From an uncultured Collinsella sp. (GTDB taxonomy: Bacteria > Actinomycetota > Coriobacteriia > Coriobacteriales > Coriobacteriaceae): DNA of 39,843 nucleotides. Shown here piece by piece: positions 19,384 through 27,570 of this stretch. Where the stretch lies: contig UQMD01000021.1 of assembly GCA_900542155.1 (NCBI GenBank), positions 1 through 39,843 of the forward strand. Reading direction: 5' to 3'. The stretch's first letter is position 1. The number at the start of each line of letters is the position of its first letter. Under the pieces are notes generated by a model that saw only the letters and a program-made list of their open reading frames with translations, had not been told where the DNA came from and did no database searches. Made by a program: the position numbers and the translations under genes.

Positions 19384-20817
19384 ATGGCTGCTCCAATTAT
19401 CCGCTTCGAACGGATTTCAATAGATAACCTCAAGAACGTTGGGCATGGGGAGGTGTCTTTCTCCAACTCCCGTCGTCCGGAAGGGGCCAGCGTGCTCGGA
19501 ATGTACGGGCAGAACGGCTCTGGCAAGTCTACGCTTGTCGACGCCCTTCAGATGGCTCAACAGTGCATGATGGGGCGCAGGCTCGATAGGCGTTTCGCGC
19601 AACTGGTAAGTGTTGACGCGGATTTTGGTATCGTGGAATGCGAGCTGAGCGTCCGCCAGCCTGACGGCAGCAATGCCTATCGCGTGGTCTATTCATTTAA
19701 AGTGAAAAGCGATGTTGCGGAGCTAAGCGAAACCGAAGACCAACCTGAAGAAGGCGAGAAATTCGTGCTTCTAGTGTTTGACGAGCGGCTTGCCGTGGCT
19801 AATGACACGCCTGGCAAGAAGTCCCGTATGACAACACTGATTGACACGTCTGGCAACGGTGCTTTTGGTCCCGCTGCCAAATACAAACAGCTCATAGGTA
19901 AAGACTCAGAAGAGGGCGTCGAGCTGACGGTCGAGAAGAGGCTGGCGTATCGTGAGTCTCGCTCATTCATCTTTTCAAAAAAGCTAAAACAGACCATCCG
20001 TGAAAAGAATAAGGATGAGGGAGCCCCCTCTCAGACGGTCAAAGATGCTATGAACGCACTGAACGCCCTGGAGAGGTTTGCGGCAGTTCAAATGTTCGTG
20101 CTGAATACTCGTGATGTAGGAATGCTTGCTCTCGATGCGCTGCCCTTTCCATTCCGTGTTGTTGGGGGAAAGAAGATAACGGGCGGTGGAGCCATACTGC
20201 CTATGAGTGGCGCACAGACAATACCCGAGCGTATTTATGAGCCAGTGAACACTGCCATAGAGAACATGAACATCGTCCTTCGCGAACTCATTCCAGGTCT
20301 TGAGGTCTCACTTCTTAAGCTTGGCGCGGAGGTTATGAAGAGCGGTGATACTGGGGTTAATGTCCAGCTCGTCTCTGTGCGCAACGGCAAGACCATCCCC
20401 CTCAGCTGCGAGTCTGAGGGCATCAAGCGCATCGTGTCCTTCCTCCACCTCCTCATACTCATGTTCAACGATCCCTCTGTGACGGTTGTGATCGATGAGA
20501 TTGATTCTGGCGTGTTTGAGTACCTTTTGGGCGAGTTGCTCAGCATCGTGTCCGAACACGGTCAGGGCCAGCTCATATTCACCTGCCACAACCTGAGGCC
20601 ACTTGAAACCATCGATCGTGGCTTCATTGCCTTCACCACCACTAACCCGGCAAAGAGGTATGCCAGGATGGCCAACGTAAAGTCCTCCAACAACCTAAGG
20701 GACTTCTACTACAGGGATATCGTTCTCGGCGGACAAAAGGAGCAACTCTACGAGCCGACACACAACGGCGAGATCGAACTCGCGTTCATTGAGGCGGGTG
20801 TTACTAGTGGAGAGTAA
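19384..20817 (+). CDS. ABC/SMC-type AAA ATPase, first gene of candidate defence cassette
   Basis: A 477-aa cytoplasmic ATPase of the AAA_15/AAA_21 (RecF/OLD-like) group. Walker A is GQNGSGKST at 42-50; a degenerate signature SEGIKRIVSF lies around 340; Walker B is VTVVIDEIDSG near 366-376; a switch His follows in FTCHN. The middle (about 120-310) is family-specific and charged, with no domain I recognise. I chose the ATG at 19384 because GAAAGGAG sits just before it; the upstream ATG at 19363 has no RBS. The AT-rich region 19300-19360 probably holds the promoter, but I cannot fix the boxes. The next gene overlaps it, so the two proteins are surely made together, as in ATPase plus TOPRIM two-gene systems. 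It lacks the TOPRIM domain that OLD and GajA carry in the same chain. Confidence 0.85.
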   Translation: MAAPIIRFERISIDNLKNVGHGEVSFSNSRRPEGASVLGMYGQNGSGKSTLVDALQMAQQCMMGRRLDRRFAQLVSVDADFGIVECELSVRQPDGSNAYRVVYSFKVKSDVAELSETEDQPEEGEKFVLLVFDERLAVANDTPGKKSRMTTLIDTSGNGAFGPAAKYKQLIGKDSEEGVELTVEKRLAYRESRSFIFSKKLKQTIREKNKDEGAPSQTVKDAMNALNALERFAAVQMFVLNTRDVGMLALDALPFPFRVVGGKKITGGGAILPMSGAQTIPERIYEPVNTAIENMNIVLRELIPGLEVSLLKLGAEVMKSGDTGVNVQLVSVRNGKTIPLSCESEGIKRIVSFLHLLILMFNDPSVTVVIDEIDSGVFEYLLGELLSIVSEHGQGQLIFTCHNLRPLETIDRGFIAFTTTNPAKRYARMANVKSSNNLRDFYYRDIVLGGQKEQLYEPTHNGEIELAFIEAGVTSGE

Positions 20818-21499
20818 GAAGGTCGTCCTCTTCATCGTCGAGGGTCCATCCGATCAGTCCGCATTATCCGTGATCTTATCAAAGGTCTTCGACCAAGATG
20901 AGGTCTACGTCTATGTGGTCCACGGCGATGTAACCGCGGAAAATGGCGCCACACCTCAAAACATCGTGCGCAAGGTCAACGCTTTCATCAAGGACCACAT
21001 GAGCACGTACCGTCTTCGCAAAGCAGACATGCTACAGGTCGTGCACCTCATGGACACCGACGGCGCCTACGTTTCAGACAATGCGGTGACAGAGCTGGCT
21101 ACGGTTCCGAAGACCGTTTACAATCCAGGGCAGATCATCGCAGCCAACCGGCAGCAAATAATCGATCGGAATAGACGAAAGAGCGCGAACATGGACAGGC
21201 TAGCGTTAGAGCCTGCCATAGGCGGCATACCGTACCTTGCAATCTACATGTCGTGCAATCTAGACCACGTCTTGTACAACAAGCTCAATAGCCATGACTC
21301 AGATAAGCGTAAGGATTCGTTAGCGTTTGCCCACAAGTACCGGAACGATATCGAGGCATTCATCTCATTCATCAATGACTCAGATTTCTCGGTGGCGGGT
21401 GATCGTAAGGAAACGTGGGAATACATCAGACAGGGTCTTAATTCCATAGATAGGCACACGAATCTTGGCCTATGCTTTCCGACGGCGAACGATGAATAA
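20807..21499 (+). CDS. TOPRIM-like putative nuclease partner of the ATPase
   Basis: A 230-aa protein. The first strand and motif FIVEGPSD (about 9-16) match the TOPRIM catalytic Glu, and HLMDTDGAYV (80-89) supplies the D-x-D metal-binding pair. In OLD-family proteins this fold cuts nucleic acid under control of the ATPase, which is the likely role here. The C-terminal half (about 100-230) is not recognisable; it contains Arg/Lys-rich and Asp/Ser-rich segments. The GTG at 20807 overlaps the ATPase stop by 11 bases and has GAGGCGG nine bases upstream; a TTG at 20789 and a GTG at 20798 are alternatives. Compare AriB of PARIS and AbiLii/RloB: the gene order is similar, but I do not see enough to assign it to any of them. 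Confidence 0.7.
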   Translation: MESKKVVLFIVEGPSDQSALSVILSKVFDQDEVYVYVVHGDVTAENGATPQNIVRKVNAFIKDHMSTYRLRKADMLQVVHLMDTDGAYVSDNAVTELATVPKTVYNPGQIIAANRQQIIDRNRRKSANMDRLALEPAIGGIPYLAIYMSCNLDHVLYNKLNSHDSDKRKDSLAFAHKYRNDIEAFISFINDSDFSVAGDRKETWEYIRQGLNSIDRHTNLGLCFPTANDE

Positions 21500-21637
21500 G
21501 TTTGGCGTCGCATGATGGTGGTAGGATTTGCACACATGTGAGGCAGCGGCGCCGAGGATTCCATTTCCCGTAAATGGGCCTGTGGCGTCATGATTGCTCA
21601 CGGGTTTTGATTATTTAACCTTAGGGAGGATGACCTT

Positions 21638-22816
21638 GTGTCGTTAATCTTCTGCCCAGAGTGCCACGCGAAGATATCCTCGAGCGCATCAACCTGCCCG
21701 CATTGTGGCTTTACGGCGACACAAAGCGATGAGGCGGCAATCGTACCGATTAGCTCTTTGTCTCCAGCAAAGCTTCCTCCTAGGGTAACGGTGCTGGAGG
21801 CGACGGTGTTCGACAATGACATGAATCTGATACCCGCTCAAACGAACGAATCGCTCGTGAAATTCCTCTCGGACGCCGACACCATGGCTAAGTTCGCGCC
21901 AGCCATCTATGACATCATCAAGAAGCTCGCCAATCGAGGAGACACGAAGTATGTCGCTGATTTTAGTGCGGCAGCTGAAGAGCTTATGAAGAGTGGGGAG
22001 CTGGTTTTTTCGGTCGAGAAGAAGACCGGTGACCTGCTGCCACAACTCAGGAGCGTGAAGACGGGCCAGATATACGAGAAGGCAAGGATTAAGGCCGAAC
22101 AGTTTCCGCAAGATATGACGCAGTCAATCGTGGATGTGCAGATGCAAGTGATGATGGCGAACGTCATGGATGCCATCGAGGCCGTCGCCGCCAACGTTGA
22201 GGCGCTGCGCATCGAGAACCAGGCAGACCGTATCGCATTGGCCGAGAGCGCCTGGCAACAACTGCAGCAGGCCATGCTCATCGAAGATTCGCGGCTGCGC
22301 GAGATCAAGATAATGGACATCGCGTCATCGGCCACGCAGGCGCGCTGCACCCTGCAGGGCAACTTCCAGGCAGAACTCTCTCTGGCGATGGGCAAGCAGG
22401 GCAAGGCCAGGGACTGGGGCAAGGCAGCAAACACTGCCATGGTCGACCTCACGGTGATTGCTCTTATGGCCAAGACAGAGTATGCAGCTTATCGCGTCCT
22501 TGAGGAGCCAGCAGCTGCAGATGCCGCGCTCGAACAGTTCAAGCAATTCATCCTGGAAAACAAACTCGAGCAGAAGGACACCCTGCGCTTGCTCAACTCA
22601 TACAGCAAGGGCAACAGAGGCGACATAGTGAGAGGCTTCGTTCAGTTATCGGGTTCCGTTGTTGGACTGCAGATTGGGGGCCGCGAGGAGCGCGCCGGCT
22701 TGATTGAGGGCGGCGTTCTCGAATCCCTGCGGAAAGTGGCGCAAGAACCTGATGAGGTGCATCTGGTGGTTGGAGAAGATGCCCCTGAAAATCAGGCAGA
22801 AGAAGGGCAGGGGTAG
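21638..22816 (+). CDS. Zinc-ribbon protein with long helical body, third cassette gene
   Basis: No known function recognised. The N-terminus is a four-Cys zinc ribbon: C6-P-E-C9 and C20-P-H-C23. A Pro/Ser linker leads to a mostly helical protein of 392 aa. Residues about 150-250 are rich in Ala, Gln, Glu and Met with heptad-like spacing (for example ALAESAWQQLQQAMLIED) and may form a coiled coil; the end is acidic (DAPENQAEEGQG). The GTG at 21638 is supported by GGAGGA at 21625-21630. A 138-base gap follows the TOPRIM-like gene, so it may have its own promoter as well as read-through. The next gene starts two bases after its stop. Zinc ribbons of this kind often sense nucleic acid or protein partners; a sensor or adaptor role is inference only. 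Confidence 0.75.
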   Translation: MSLIFCPECHAKISSSASTCPHCGFTATQSDEAAIVPISSLSPAKLPPRVTVLEATVFDNDMNLIPAQTNESLVKFLSDADTMAKFAPAIYDIIKKLANRGDTKYVADFSAAAEELMKSGELVFSVEKKTGDLLPQLRSVKTGQIYEKARIKAEQFPQDMTQSIVDVQMQVMMANVMDAIEAVAANVEALRIENQADRIALAESAWQQLQQAMLIEDSRLREIKIMDIASSATQARCTLQGNFQAELSLAMGKQGKARDWGKAANTAMVDLTVIALMAKTEYAAYRVLEEPAAADAALEQFKQFILENKLEQKDTLRLLNSYSKGNRGDIVRGFVQLSGSVVGLQIGGREERAGLIEGGVLESLRKVAQEPDEVHLVVGEDAPENQAEEGQG

Positions 22817-22818
22817 AT

Positions 22819-23049
22819 ATGGCTGCTAGATGCATCGTCTGCAAGAAGGAACTGCCAGAAGGCTCTAAGCTGCCCATTTGCGAATACCACAAGGGCGTAG
22901 CCGCCGAAAAGGCCAAGCTGGCAGGCGTCGGTATGGCAGCATTAGGCGTCGGCGCACTGGTAATGGCGAAAGACACGATAGGCCCAATCGTTAAAGACAA
23001 GGCTGTGCCAGTGGCGAAGAAAGCCGTGGGTACAATTCTTAAACACTAG
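22819..23049 (+). CDS. 76-aa zinc-finger plus hydrophobic-helix protein, last cassette gene
   Basis: A tiny protein with a C-x2-C...C-x2-H zinc-binding head (C5, C8, C21, H24) and a Gly/Ala/Val-rich hydrophobic stretch at about 35-50 (AGVGMAALGVGALVMA), then a Lys-rich amphipathic tail ending KKAVGTILKH. The head could fold as a treble clef. The hydrophobic part is long enough for a short membrane helix. The ATG follows the upstream stop by two bases, which implies translational coupling. Its stop overlaps, tail to tail, the stop of the DUF285 remnant on the other strand (CTAG). I recognise no family. Candidates are a membrane-active effector, an inhibitor of the cassette, or a membrane tether. 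The ORF is real given its coupling and Cys pattern; the function is unknown. Confidence 0.7.
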   Translation: MAARCIVCKKELPEGSKLPICEYHKGVAAEKAKLAGVGMAALGVGALVMAKDTIGPIVKDKAVPVAKKAVGTILKH

Positions 23050-23302
23050 GCCACTGTCAAATAACCAGCCACGCTTGCCGAGTCAATCCTCATGTACGCA
23101 TAGCTCGTGTTTGAGCTGCTGTACACCGTGCCGCAGCCGCCCACGATCAGGGTGCAGTTGTAGAACGTGTACAGGCCACTCGCACCGCTCGGCAGCGCTC
23201 AGGTGGAGTCCACGTAGATCGTAACGAGGTTCCTGCAGCCAGCGAAGCAGTAGAACTAGTAGTCCATGCTCGCGATGTTCATCGCGATGTCCGAGAGGAA
23301 CG
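23046..23302 (-). pseudogene. BspA/DUF285-type surface-repeat protein remnant
   Basis: One minus-strand frame, interrupted by TAG and TGA codons, reads TFLSDIAMNIASMDY, stop, FYCFAGCRNLVTIYVDST, stop, LPSGASGLYTFYNC and then GGCGTVYSSSNTSYAYMRID. The pattern F-x-GC-x-x-L-x-T-I-Y-V followed by TFYNC and the SSNTSYAYMRID ending is typical of the 26-residue surface repeats and their C-terminal unit in Coriobacteriia and Firmicutes. Only the last repeats survive. It ends exactly where the four-gene cassette stops. Confidence 0.65.
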
Positions 23303-23389
23303 TGCATGTCGTCGCGGCCCCAGCCCTCGGGGAACCGCACGTGCGACCAGTCGAACCCCTAGGCCGACTTGCGCACGGGGACCCTTGCC

Positions 23390-23747
23390 TGCCTGAGCAA
23401 CCGCGCCCGCCTGGGCGCATGCACAGCAGTCTGAGCTGCAGCGTCGGGTCGGCGCTGTCCATCGGGGCGTCGCCCCGCTCGCGGGGGGCAGGTCGCCACG
23501 ACCTCGTCGGTCGAGGGGTCGACCGGCGTGACGCCGAAGGCACCCAGTCCCACGGCGACCTCGCGGCCGGCGAGCGCGGGCCCGGCGTTGTACCGGTGGG
23601 CAGCGGCAGCAACGCGGCACAGTCGTCCTCGAGCAGCCCGGGCTGCGGGATGTCCAGGCGGCAGCGGCGCCCGTCGGATAACTCGAGCGGCTCGGCGAGC
23701 GGCTGCTCGTCGAGCCCGGCGACGTCGTGGAAGGACGGCACGGGCAC
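23390..23747 (-). pseudogene. IS21-family IstA transposase remnant (C-terminal, three frames)
   Basis: Three successive minus-strand frames reconstruct the end of an IstA-type transposase: LLEDDCAALLPLP in the first, YNAGPALAGREVAVGLGAF and VDPSTDEVVA in the second, and DAPMDSADPTLQLRLLCM in the third. The ALLPLP..AGREV order is that of IS21 IstA proteins after the integrase core. At least two frameshifts make it non-functional, and the DDE core is missing. The IstB partner is not present. Together with the adjacent surface-repeat remnant this is the right-hand debris next to the four-gene cassette. Confidence 0.6.
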
Positions 23748-23797
23748 GGTTCATTCGTCTGGCAGCGGTTAACAAGTAGCAGGAACCTCATCGCCCC

Positions 23798-25606
23798 CTA
23801 CAGCCGTTGGCACACTGCGGCCACACGCTGCCCGTCAAACCCGAATCCCCAGCGCATGCGGCCAACGCCGGGTCGTGGCACTCGAATCTCGTCGATGCCG
23901 TTGCGCTCGATCTCGAGCAGTGCGTGCACCGCCAGCAGCTCCAGGCCCAGCGCGTCCACACCGGGGTCGTAAATCATGTTGATCGTTATCAGCGGGCGCT
24001 CGTCGAGCATGCCGATCGTGTCGGCCACATCGAACACATTACCCGTAGGGAATACCTGGATATCCCAGCGATCCGCGCCGCACGTTCGTCTCGAGGCAGG
24101 ATTGGCATAGCCCGGCAAGCCAAAACAGAGCCCCTGCAAGAGCAGGTGATATGGCAACGGCGCATCTGGGTCAGTCGCACCGATTCCCGCATCTCCAAGT
24201 ACACGGCCCAGCGCCCGCCTCACCGCATCCTCGTCCCCACGGCACAGCCCGTCGCGAAACGCGTCGATGTCTCGAACGTCCTCGGCAGCGCACTCAAACC
24301 ACTCAATTATTACCAAGCGCAGCACATAGCGAAGCTCGTTATTGGGCAGCCGCAGAGCGCGGCGCAGATCACCGTTTACCGGCTCCTCGGTCATATCCGT
24401 CGTCAGAAAACCGGACAGGTACAGTGCCGTCCACGGGTCGTCGTCAGGCAAGGCATCTGGCCCCGCGGCGTCCAAACGAAGCGGAACCTCAACGCATCCA
24501 TGGGCTTCGAGCAAATCGAACAAGGCCGAAAGGCGGTCGAGATTCCACCCGGCAACTACCTCACTCAGGCAATCGGCATACCCATACAGGTCGGCACGCA
24601 TGGGCGGCGTGCAGCCACGGTCCAGAAAGCCGATCACACGCGCCGGACTCGAGCAATATGCCCCGCCAAACCGGTATCCCTCGAGCCATTCACGCGCATC
24701 ATCCAAGCATTCCTCGCATCCAGCATGGCTCAACAGAGCCCGAACCTCGGCATCTGAAAAGCCAAACCACCGGTCACACCATGTCGAGAGCGGCGTCGCC
24801 AGGCGATACGAGCAACTGCGCGCAGATAGCGCTGCCTCGGCAGGGCCGGGACACTCCCCCATCATGCACGCCAGTCGCAACGAATCGCCCGCAGCGGCAA
24901 TGGCATCGAACAGCACGCGACCGAGTCGCTCCGTCAAACCGGCGCCGCGATTGTCCGTCGCGCCCACATAGCCCAACCACGCCACGTCGTACCCGTCAAC
25001 AAGCAATACAACCTGTTCATCGCAGGCCATCTCCAGCAACTCAATAAGCACACCGAGCACCAAGCCAATCTCGTCCTCGCTTGCCACGCCACGCGCAACG
25101 CGCTCGATGTGGCGCAGCTTGCCTCGAGGCAAATCAGGAGCTTCCAGATATGCCAACAGCCGAGCGCACTCGCCCATAAACGCATCACGCACCACACCGG
25201 TAACAGTGGCGCCACGCCTCGCAGCGCCAGAAAAATCCAGCGATATCACCGGATAGCACGCGCACTCATCCCGATAGCGCCCACCGCCCGCATCCCAAAT
25301 CTGAGCATCGGCAAACAAACTCCGACCAGCACGATCGACCGCAGGACCGACCGCGGGACGCTCCAGAAAAGCCCTGAGCATCGACAGATTCATGCTCTTG
25401 CCAAAACCCTTGGGCCGGCAGCACACCACGACGGACGCGTCGCAATCTAGCACATCGGCAATAAACATGGTCTTGTCGACCAGAACACATCGGTTTATGG
25501 CCTCTGCAAAATCATGCACGTCGACCGGTAGCCGCCCATCATCCAAACGATTGAGCAACTGTACACCAACGTTGGTGCCCGCACCATAAATCGCCTGTTC
25601 AGACAC
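23798..25606 (-). CDS. AAA-ATPase-like / PD-(D/E)XK family protein, active sites degenerate
   Basis: Belongs to the large family with an N-terminal AAA-ATPase_like (PF09820) and a C-terminal PD-(D/E)XK nuclease-like domain (DUF1703), usually about 520-600 aa and poorly understood. The opening VDVHDFAEAINRC..LVDKTMFIADVL and Walker A RPKGFGKS (64-71) are clear. The Walker B region reads VVLLVDGYD (about 199-207), where the family has D-E-Y-D, so the catalytic Glu is Gly. In the C-terminal domain RWDIQVFP keeps the Asp, but the expected E-x-K strand is ITINMIYD. The GTG at 25606 has AAGGGAGA upstream; an ATG at 25777 would place a neighbour's terminator inside the reading frame and is rejected. 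It follows the sortase-anchored gene on the same strand after a terminator. Function unknown; possibly a non-catalytic binder. Confidence 0.8.
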   Translation of the reverse strand: MSEQAIYGAGTNVGVQLLNRLDDGRLPVDVHDFAEAINRCVLVDKTMFIADVLDCDASVVVCCRPKGFGKSMNLSMLRAFLERPAVGPAVDRAGRSLFADAQIWDAGGGRYRDECACYPVISLDFSGAARRGATVTGVVRDAFMGECARLLAYLEAPDLPRGKLRHIERVARGVASEDEIGLVLGVLIELLEMACDEQVVLLVDGYDVAWLGYVGATDNRGAGLTERLGRVLFDAIAAAGDSLRLACMMGECPGPAEAALSARSCSYRLATPLSTWCDRWFGFSDAEVRALLSHAGCEECLDDAREWLEGYRFGGAYCSSPARVIGFLDRGCTPPMRADLYGYADCLSEVVAGWNLDRLSALFDLLEAHGCVEVPLRLDAAGPDALPDDDPWTALYLSGFLTTDMTEEPVNGDLRRALRLPNNELRYVLRLVIIEWFECAAEDVRDIDAFRDGLCRGDEDAVRRALGRVLGDAGIGATDPDAPLPYHLLLQGLCFGLPGYANPASRRTCGADRWDIQVFPTGNVFDVADTIGMLDERPLITINMIYDPGVDALGLELLAVHALLEIERNGIDEIRVPRPGVGRMRWGFGFDGQRVAAVCQRL

Positions 25607-25741
25607 CGTAGCTTCTCCCTTAAACGCAACACGATGCCCATTGTACCGAGCAGCCATAGCATCAACGTTATCTCCGCGCAAACGTTTCGGGCAACGGTAG
25701 CAACAGATACCCCAAAGGAACGCAATAAATCGTTGCACAAC

Positions 25742-25776
25742 AAAAATGGGGCCCGATGCAAACGCACCGAGCCCCA
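25742..25776 (-). terminator. Intrinsic terminator of the sortase-anchored protein gene
   Basis: On the minus strand a 13-bp stem with two G-U type pairs (arms 25764-25776 and 25747-25759, loop GTTT) is followed by TTTTTG. It lies about 30 bases after the stop at 25808. It also argues against the upstream start of the following gene. Confidence 0.85.
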
Positions 25777-25807
25777 TCCAAAACTCTTATAAAAACGACT
25801 CAAAAGG

Positions 25808-27433
25808 CTACTCTTCGGAGCCATCCTCGCCGGTAGCCTTGTTCTGCTGGTCGAGCTTATGCTTGCCGCTCACGATAGACGTGGCACCCAGTGTGGCCAA
25901 GCTCGCGCTGGCAAGGCTTGCCATAACGATGAGGTCGCCCGTCTTGGGCATGTTGCCACCCGAAGACTTGGACGTCGTGGTCGTGGTGGTAGTCGTCGAG
26001 GTCGTAACGACGTTCTTCTCGTCGTCCTCCTTAGGATCAGCTTTGGCCCGCTTAGCGTCACCGTCCTTATGCTCAGCTTTTACCTGCTTAGCGCCATCAT
26101 CAGTCGAAGCCTCGCCGACCGTCTCGGATTTAGAAGCCTCGCCAGAAACATTCTCATCAGAGGGCGAGCCGCTCGTAATACCGGCTGTCAGAGAGCCCAG
26201 CACGGATCCAAGCTGCTCACCAACGGAGGGCTTGTTCTCGGTGGAAGAACTGCCCGCATCGGAACCCTTGCTCGAACCACCCTCAGAAGCATCGGAGCCA
26301 GAACCGTTAGAGGAGCCATCATCGGCAGAGGAGCCACCGGAGCCGTTGGAAGTTCCCGCATCGGTGGAGCCAGAAGTATCGCCGGCCGCAGCGCCACCAG
26401 ACGTTGCTCCACCGTTACCGGCATCATCGCTGCCCGTACCGGTCGAGGGCGTATCCGTATCGCCGCTATCGCCCGCATCGCCATCGGCATCAGGCGTTGG
26501 TGCAGCGGGGGCGGCCGGCGCCATGCTCGGGCCGGGCGCCGGCGTGGGTTCAGGCTCCACAGGCGTTGCCGCGGCAGCCTCGTCCTCGGCGATATAGACC
26601 AAGCAGTCCTTGAGCTCGTTGCGATAGCGGTTCTTCCAGCCCTCGTGGTACTGGGGCTGGCTCGAGTACTTCTTCGCAACGTTATTGACCACGCTATCAG
26701 ACAGCGCCGTCACAAACTCGCGGTCGGTCATGCTGCTGGAAAGATTCGCCCAACGGAAAAAGTCCTGGCAGCCACCGGTGCCGCACATGTTGGTGATGCT
26801 CCACACCATGCCCTTGACGCAATCGGCGCGCCCGGAAATGTCAATGCCCAAAGCGTTCTTAAGCCACGACTCCGTCACCGCATAGTACGAGTTGTACGCG
26901 TATGCATCCTGCAGAGCAGAGAACTCAGCCGGATCGGTGTTATACGCACCCAGGAAGGCCTCTTGCGCAATGCGGCCCAGCTCGGTGAGCTGTCCGTTCG
27001 CATACATGGGGTTGTTCGCGTTAGAAATCTCACCGCCGCGATCGATCGCGTCCTTGAGCATGCTGTACTTAGCAGAATCGTAGTTGTAGACCTGCCTCAT
27101 AAACGGAATGAGCGACCATCGACGGTCGAACTGGTAATAGCCCAGCGCGTTATAGCCGTCGCCATACGAAAAGCCCTGGTTATAGTTGCCATGGCTCTCG
27201 TACTTGGTAAAGTACTTCATCTCGGTGGTCACGTTAACAAACGAAACGCCCTGGACCGACCTCAGCACGCCCGAGAAGGACTGCTGGGTATAGAGACCCT
27301 TATCGATATCGGTCGCATTCGAGGCAACGCCCGGCGTGGGCTCCTCGGCAGCGGCGGGTGCCGGCGCGGAAACGGCGCCAAACGAAAGCGCCAGCGTCAG
27401 GCCCGCGACAATAGCAGAATGCTTGGGCTGCAT
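25808..27433 (-). CDS. Sortase-anchored secreted protein with lysozyme-like N-domain
   Basis: Exported, wall-linked protein of 541 aa. The signal peptide (MQPKHSAIVAGLTLALSFGA.., cleavage near AAA-EE) precedes a globular domain at about 45-285. It holds YESHGNYNQGFSYGDG and ALGYYQF, which resemble the E-S...GLMQ layout of transglycosylase/lysozyme folds with E79 as candidate acid; that is inference. A long Pro/Ala then Ser/Gly/Asp linker (about 290-480) with a Thr run would span the wall. The end is a sortase signal: NMPKTG near 494-499 (Met for the usual Leu), a hydrophobic helix and a charged tail ending GEDGSEE. The ATG has an AGGGAGG upstream. Flanks: terminator downstream, a 137-base spacer upstream. 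No sortase gene is in the window. Adhesin or cell-wall lysin are both possible. Confidence 0.8.
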   Translation of the reverse strand: MQPKHSAIVAGLTLALSFGAVSAPAPAAAEEPTPGVASNATDIDKGLYTQQSFSGVLRSVQGVSFVNVTTEMKYFTKYESHGNYNQGFSYGDGYNALGYYQFDRRWSLIPFMRQVYNYDSAKYSMLKDAIDRGGEISNANNPMYANGQLTELGRIAQEAFLGAYNTDPAEFSALQDAYAYNSYYAVTESWLKNALGIDISGRADCVKGMVWSITNMCGTGGCQDFFRWANLSSSMTDREFVTALSDSVVNNVAKKYSSQPQYHEGWKNRYRNELKDCLVYIAEDEAAAATPVEPEPTPAPGPSMAPAAPAAPTPDADGDAGDSGDTDTPSTGTGSDDAGNGGATSGGAAAGDTSGSTDAGTSNGSGGSSADDGSSNGSGSDASEGGSSKGSDAGSSSTENKPSVGEQLGSVLGSLTAGITSGSPSDENVSGEASKSETVGEASTDDGAKQVKAEHKDGDAKRAKADPKEDDEKNVVTTSTTTTTTTTSKSSGGNMPKTGDLIVMASLASASLATLGATSIVSGKHKLDQQNKATGEDGSEE

Positions 27434-27570
27434 AAGATCCTCCCTGCATTGGTGTAGTTAAAGTGCAGTTTGCAAAGATAAGAGTAAGTATTGCAGCTCG
27501 CCCGTTGTTGCACAACAACCCCTCGGTAAACGGCAACAACCCTCCGCGAAATCCGCGAAATCTAAAGGAA

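Noticed and set aside
19384..21499. Naming the ATPase/TOPRIM pair as PARIS, Gabija or AbiL
   Set aside because: Only the split architecture and core motifs agree; lengths and the remaining sequence do not let me choose, so no system name is given.
25859..27457. Long plus-strand open frame of about 530 codons opposite the sortase-anchored gene
   Set aside because: The minus-strand gene has a signal peptide, sortase signal, RBS and terminator; the plus-strand frame is Arg/Gly-rich without any domain, as expected of an antisense shadow in GC-rich DNA.
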